Shown one piece after another: positions 6,665-9,636 of a stretch of 9,636 nucleotides of DNA (position 1 is the stretch's first letter; each line of letters starts with the position of its first letter). A program made the translations under genes and the position numbers. Below the pieces are notes generated by a model, which saw only the letters and a list, made by a program, of their open reading frames with translations, had not been told where the DNA came from and did no database searches. The stretch is taken from contig JAAUPU010000046.1 in assembly GCA_012032975.1 (NCBI GenBank), positions 1-9,636 of the forward strand, given 5' to 3'. This DNA comes from Caldilineaceae bacterium. Its GTDB lineage: Bacteria; Chloroflexota; Anaerolineae; Caldilineales; Caldilineaceae.

Positions 6665-6700
6665 CGACGAATCGCCCCCTTCGGGTTGAGGGGCTTGTCG
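6665..6700 (+). other. Long bulged hairpin upstream of rpsH
   Basis: CGACGA (6665-6670) pairs with TTGTCG (6695-6700, one G-U). After a 3-nt bulge (6671-6673), GCCCC (6674-6678) pairs with GGGGC (6690-6694). The result is an 11-bp stem with an 11-nt loop, CTTCGGGTTGA. It ends 39 nt before the rpsH Shine-Dalgarno. No run of T follows, so it does not look like a simple intrinsic terminator. It could be an attenuator, a processing or stability element, or a binding site for S8 or another r-protein. The pairing is seen; the function is a guess. Confidence 0.4.
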
Positions 6701-6750
6701 TAATCTAGGTCAAAGTACAGGGAGTTGCAAGAGTAGCCTAGGAGATAGGT

Positions 6751-7146
6751 ATGCAAACGGATCCAATTGCGGATATGTTGACGCGCATCCGCAACGCGAG
6801 TATGGTGCATCATACACAGGTGTCCATGCCAAGTTCGAAAATTAAGGTGGGTATTGCCAAGCTTTTATTGGCAGAAGGCTTCGTTCGCGGATATTCTGTG
6901 ACCGACGAGAAACCTCAACCCAGATTGACGATCGACCTGAAATATACGGGCAAACGAAAGTCGGTCATTACGGGCCTCAAGAGGATTAGCAAGCCGGGGC
7001 GCCGTGTTTACGCGGGCTACCAAGACATCCCCTGGGTGCGCAGCGGTTTGGGGATCAACATTGTGTCCACGCCCAAGGGACTGATGACCGGGCGACAGGC
7101 GCGTCGCCAAAAGGTTGGCGGCGAGCTGCTCTGTAACGTTTGGTAA
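6751..7146 (+). CDS. rpsH: 30S ribosomal protein S8
   Basis: S8 binds helix 21 of 16S rRNA and organises the central domain; in E. coli it is also the translational repressor of the spc operon. The 131-residue product begins MQTDPIADMLTRIRNASMVH and shows SMPSSKIKVGIAKLLLAEGF in the N-terminal domain. The C-terminal domain has ISKPGRRVYAGYQDIP and the S8 signature GLGINIVSTPKGLMTGRQAR, with the end KVGGELLCNVW (GGEVLCYVW in many species). AGGAG at 6740-6744 is 6 nt from the ATG. The gene is intact and of normal length. It is preceded by the widest gap of the window (247 bp), which carries a strong hairpin. Confidence 0.97.
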   Translation: MQTDPIADMLTRIRNASMVHHTQVSMPSSKIKVGIAKLLLAEGFVRGYSVTDEKPQPRLTIDLKYTGKRKSVITGLKRISKPGRRVYAGYQDIPWVRSGLGINIVSTPKGLMTGRQARRQKVGGELLCNVW

Positions 7147-7197
7147 GAGCCAAACGGCATCGGCGTCATTGACGTCATCGGGTAGGATGTTTGCAAC

Positions 7198-7203
7198 GGA
7201 GGA
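7198..7203 (+). promoter_or_regulatory. Shine-Dalgarno GGAGGA deciding the rplF start
   Basis: GGAGGA lies 7 nt before ATG 7211. The rplF frame is open further upstream to 7115, overlapping rpsH, but this strong site and the family N terminus MSRVGRSPIPLP place the start at 7211. Confidence 0.8.
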
Positions 7204-7210
7204 TATAATC

Positions 7211-7759
7211 ATGTCACGAGTTGGAAGAAGCCCAATTCCATTGCCTACGAATGTAACAGTAAAGGTCGATAAGGGCAACAGAGTCACCGTTGCCGGACCC
7301 AAGGGAACGCTTGAGCAGCAAATCCATCCCGATTTGGAGGTTGTGCAGGAAAATGGGCAGCTTGAACTGAAGCGTCCCACCGATCTTCGTCACCATCGGG
7401 CGCAGCATGGTCTTGCACGTTCATTGGTCAACAACATGGTCGTCGGTGTAAGCACCGGTTTTTCGCGTCGTCTTGAAGTGCATGGCGTTGGCTATCGAGC
7501 GGAAAAACAAGGCAACAAGTTGGTCTTGCAGGTTGGGAAGAGCCATCCTGTTCACTTCGACCCGCCGACCCCCGATATGGAATTTGAGGTAGACAAGGAT
7601 GGCCGTGGATTCACCATCTCGGGGATCGACAAGTGTGCCGTTGGCCAACTGGCCGCGGTTGTGCGCGAGGCACGGCCACCCGAACCCTACAAGGGCAAGG
7701 GGATTCGTTATTCGGGCGAATATGTCCGCATAAAGGCTGGCAAGACGAGTAAGAAATAG
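7211..7759 (+). CDS. rplF: 50S ribosomal protein L6
   Basis: L6 binds the sarcin-ricin loop region of 23S rRNA near the factor-binding site. The 182-residue product has the two repeated alpha-beta domains of the family. Domain 1 begins MSRVGRSPIPLPTNVTVKVD and contains VAGPKGTLEQQIHPDL. Domain 2 follows HGLARSLVNNMVVGVSTGFS and holds VHGVGYRAEKQGNKLVLQVG and KSHPVHF. The C terminus carries ISGIDKCAVGQLAAVVREAR and the canonical PPEPYKGKGIRYSGEYVRIK with a basic tail. Length matches the family (about 177-184). The frame is intact; rplR follows after 25 bp. Confidence 0.97.
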   Translation: MSRVGRSPIPLPTNVTVKVDKGNRVTVAGPKGTLEQQIHPDLEVVQENGQLELKRPTDLRHHRAQHGLARSLVNNMVVGVSTGFSRRLEVHGVGYRAEKQGNKLVLQVGKSHPVHFDPPTPDMEFEVDKDGRGFTISGIDKCAVGQLAAVVREARPPEPYKGKGIRYSGEYVRIKAGKTSKK

Positions 7760-7784
7760 GCGACTGACGGAGGATTTGTAGAGC

Positions 7785-8158
7785 ATGTCACGGCAAAATA
7801 ATCGTTCACAAGCACGTATACGGCGACATATTCGCGTGCGGCGAAAGGTCTCGGGAACATCGGAGCGCCCACGCCTGAACGTCTATCGCAGTATCGAGCA
7901 TATCTATGCCCAGGTAATCGACGACACGACAGGACGAACGCTCGTGTCCGCATCAACATTGGATCGCGGTATTCGCGATGAGATGGCTTCGTTGAATCCC
8001 GCAAGAGCAGGCCAAAGCGGTCGGCAGAGCAGTCAGTCAGATACGCGCAAAGGTCACAAGGGATTGAAACGGTCGTCTTCGACCGGGGCGGCTATCCATA
8101 TCATGGCCGAGTCAAGGCATTGGCTGAAGGCAGCCGCGAAGGTGGACTCGATTTCTAA
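7785..8158 (+). CDS. rplR: 50S ribosomal protein L18 (two frameshifts, 8003-8004 and 8060-8062)
   Basis: L18 binds 5S rRNA and, with L5, links it to the 50S. From ATG 7785 (SD GGAGGA 7769-7774) the product reads [40 protein letters not shown] and [19 protein letters not shown]. The written frame then gives a foreign sequence to 8198, overlapping rpsE. The L18 text continues in a second frame ([18 protein letters not shown]) and then a third ([34 protein letters not shown] 8156-8158). Removing one A at 8003-8004 and one G from GGG at 8060-8062 restores 123 residues with the signature [16 protein letters not shown] and the family end GLDF. This gene has two independent indels. rpsE then begins 17 bp later instead of overlapping. 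Confidence 0.93.
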
Positions 8159-8175
8159 CAGAGTGGGAGCTTATC

Positions 8176-8723
8176 ATGGCACGACGGGAACGACGTAAAG
8201 AGCGCGAGCGAGAAGATCGGGAAGAATTGGATGAGCGCGTCGTCCATATCGCCCGCACCGCGAAGGTAGTCAAGGGCGGACGCCGTTTTGCGTTTCGCGC
8301 CGTGGTCGTAGTGGGAGATCAAAAAGGCCGCGTGGGGGTTGGTGTTGGCAAGGCGCGCGAGGTGCCTGACGCAATCCGTAAGGCGTCCGATCGCGCCCGC
8401 AAGACAATGGTATCTGTTCCCCTCTTGGGGACGACCATTCCGCATGTGGTTCAAGCCCGATTTAGCGCTGGCGAAGTCTTGCTCAAGCCGGCCAGCCCGG
8501 GCACAGGCGTCATCGCGGGCGGCGGTGTGCGTGCGGTGGTGGAAGCCAGCGGCGTCAAAGACATCCTCAGCAAATCGCTGGGGAGCGAAAATATCCTCAA
8601 TGTGGTGCAGGCAACATTTGCTGCGCTGCAAGAACTCCAGGATTACCGAGTGGAAGCGGTCGCCGTGGCGTCAAGCCAGAGCATCTCGCCCCATTCTGGC
8701 ATCGGGAGGAGACGTATGCCTAG
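8176..8723 (+). CDS. rpsE: 30S ribosomal protein S5 (frameshifted near 8663-8664)
   Basis: S5 lies at the mRNA entry channel and helps decoding fidelity. From ATG 8176 (SD GGAG 8166-8169) the N-terminal double-stranded-RNA-binding-like domain (about residues 20-85) shows [20 protein letters not shown] and [20 protein letters not shown]. The C-terminal domain shows [20 protein letters not shown] and [20 protein letters not shown]. As written, the frame passes through an unlike stretch and runs on into L30 to 8907. One extra C in the CC at 8663-8664 gives [20 protein letters not shown] then ETYA and TAG 8721-8723. That is a proper S5 end with the usual VAxRG motif, 182 residues in all. The corrected rpsE stop overlaps the rpmD start by 8 nt. 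Confidence 0.92.
8704..8711 (+). promoter_or_regulatory. Strong Shine-Dalgarno GGGAGGAG for rpmD, inside rpsE
   Basis: GGGAGGAG lies within the last rpsE codons, with GGAGG (8705-8709) 6 nt before ATG 8716. It shows that L30 is initiated on its own and is not the tail of an S5 fusion. Confidence 0.85.
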
Positions 8724-8907
8724 CAAGAACGTAGCGACAAAGATCAAGATCACGCTGGTCAAAAGCCCAATCGGCTACACCAAAAGGCAGAAAGCCACCG
8801 TTGAAGCACTGGGTTTGCGCAAGATGCATCAGACAGTCGAACAGGAAGACACTGCGGTCATCCGCGGTATGGTGAACAGGGTTTCGCATCTGGTCGCTGT
8901 CGAATAG
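8716..8907 (+). CDS. rpmD: 50S ribosomal protein L30
   Basis: L30 is a small 50S protein that binds 5S and 23S rRNA. The 63-residue product reads [20 protein letters not shown], then [20 protein letters not shown] and [20 protein letters not shown]. It has the conserved [20 protein letters not shown] core, the usual length and a TAG stop. The start ATG is 8 nt inside the corrected end of rpsE (ATGCCTAG), so re-initiation coupling is likely. Because the indel in rpsE leaves the frame open, the sequence as written joins L30 to S5; the strong internal SD and the family-typical N terminus argue against a real fusion. A 105-bp gap follows. Confidence 0.95.
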   Translation: MPSKNVATKIKITLVKSPIGYTKRQKATVEALGLRKMHQTVEQEDTAVIRGMVNRVSHLVAVE

Positions 8908-8976
8908 CGTAACAAGTACCAGGCGACGTGATGTGTATACTATTGGATTTTGGCTCGGCAAAAATGCTGGGATTTC

Positions 8977-8993
8977 GGCCCGGTAGATGGGCC
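8977..8993 (+). other. Short inverted repeat in the rpmD-rplO gap
   Basis: GGCCC (8977-8981) and GGGCC (8989-8993) form a 5-bp stem with a 7-nt loop, shortly before the rplO ribosome binding site (AGGA 9001-9004). It is short, and no T tract follows. It may slow or modulate rplO translation or be chance. Confidence 0.2.
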
Positions 8994-9012
8994 TGCAAAT
9001 AGGATTTAGACA

Positions 9013-9492
<480 letters not shown>

Positions 9493-9556
9493 GCTGAGTG
9501 ACGCTCTTTGCCATTTTTGATTCGGTATACGGGCATCAACAAGGGAGAAAACCTCG

Positions 9557-9636
9557 ATGCTTGAAGCTGTACGTAATGCCTTTCGCCTGCCAGACCTGCG
9601 CCAGAAACTCCTGATCTCCTTCGGGATTCTGGTGTT
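9557..9636 (+). CDS. secY: Preprotein translocase subunit SecY (3' partial)
   Basis: SecY is the channel-forming inner-membrane subunit of the SecYEG translocon. Only the first 26 codons are in the window: MLEAVRNAFRLPDLRQKLLI then SFGILV. The cytoplasmic amphipathic N-terminal segment with (P)DLRQKLL, leading into the first transmembrane helix, is typical of SecY. The position directly after rplO is the conserved place of secY in the spc operon. GGAG at 9544-9547 lies 9 nt before the ATG. The rest of the protein cannot be judged here. Confidence 0.93.
   Translation, partial: MLEAVRNAFRLPDLRQKLLISFGILV

Noticed and set aside
7170..7177. TGACGTCA palindrome in the rpsH-rplF gap
   Set aside because: A single 8-bp palindrome with no second copy and no matching regulator in view; chance is sufficient.
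7169..7209. TTGACG and TATAAT before rplF, resembling a sigma-70 promoter
   Set aside because: The two hexamers are 29 nt apart, far from the usual 16-18. TATAAT also lies between the Shine-Dalgarno and the start codon, so it is probably incidental.
8936..8941. TATACT in the rpmD-rplO gap as a possible -10 element for rplO-secY
   Set aside because: No -35-like hexamer stands at the right distance upstream and no extended -10 is properly spaced, so I do not call a promoter.

Overview
The window is one continuous stretch of a bacterial S10-spc ribosomal protein cluster, read entirely on the + strand. It begins inside rplC (L3) and ends 26 codons into secY. Gene order is rplC-rplD-rplW-rplB-rpsS-rplV-rpsC-rplP-rpmC-rpsQ-rplN-rplX-rplE-rpsN-rpsH-rplF-rplR-rpsE-rpmD-rplO-secY. 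This is the conserved bacterial order, with no inserted, missing or rearranged gene and no mobile element. Moderate GC content and a short zinc-ribbon (type Z) S14 argue against an E. coli-like gammaproteobacterium. The general look of the proteins (for example the L22 and L24 tails) would suit Chloroflexota or a related lineage, but I cannot prove the phylum by eye.

Layout. 2-3679 is the S10-type half: L3, L4, L23, L2, S19, L22, S3. 3743-4721 carries L16, L29 and S17. 4740-9492 is the spc-type half: L14, L24, L5, S14, S8, L6, L18, S5, L30, L15. From 9557 secY starts, so the cluster couples ribosome production to the Sec translocon. No promoter or intrinsic terminator is convincing inside the window, so the genes are probably co-transcribed from upstream. 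Most starts have a good Shine-Dalgarno site. Several gaps are wide for such an operon (74, 63, 82, 61, 105, 110, 247, 64, 105 and 64 bp). Some contain inverted repeats that could act as mRNA structures, the best being at 6665-6700, upstream of rpsH.

The dominant peculiarity is sequence quality. Six universally conserved, mostly essential genes (rplD, rpsQ, rplN, rplE, rplR, rpsE) are interrupted by seven single-base indels. Each is a plausible change in the length of a short homopolymer, and each is repaired by adding or removing one base to give a full-length, family-typical protein. Indel errors in a draft (probably single-molecule) assembly explain this far better than real gene decay. Reading the sequence literally gives false products: a truncated L4, S17, L5 and L18, an L14 with a wrong tail, and a spurious S5-L30 fusion. 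I list each gene at its reconstructed extent.

I see no novel defence, mobile or metabolic system. The most open items are a small protein-like reading frame at 6541-6642, the hairpins in the wide gaps, and the frameshift cluster itself.
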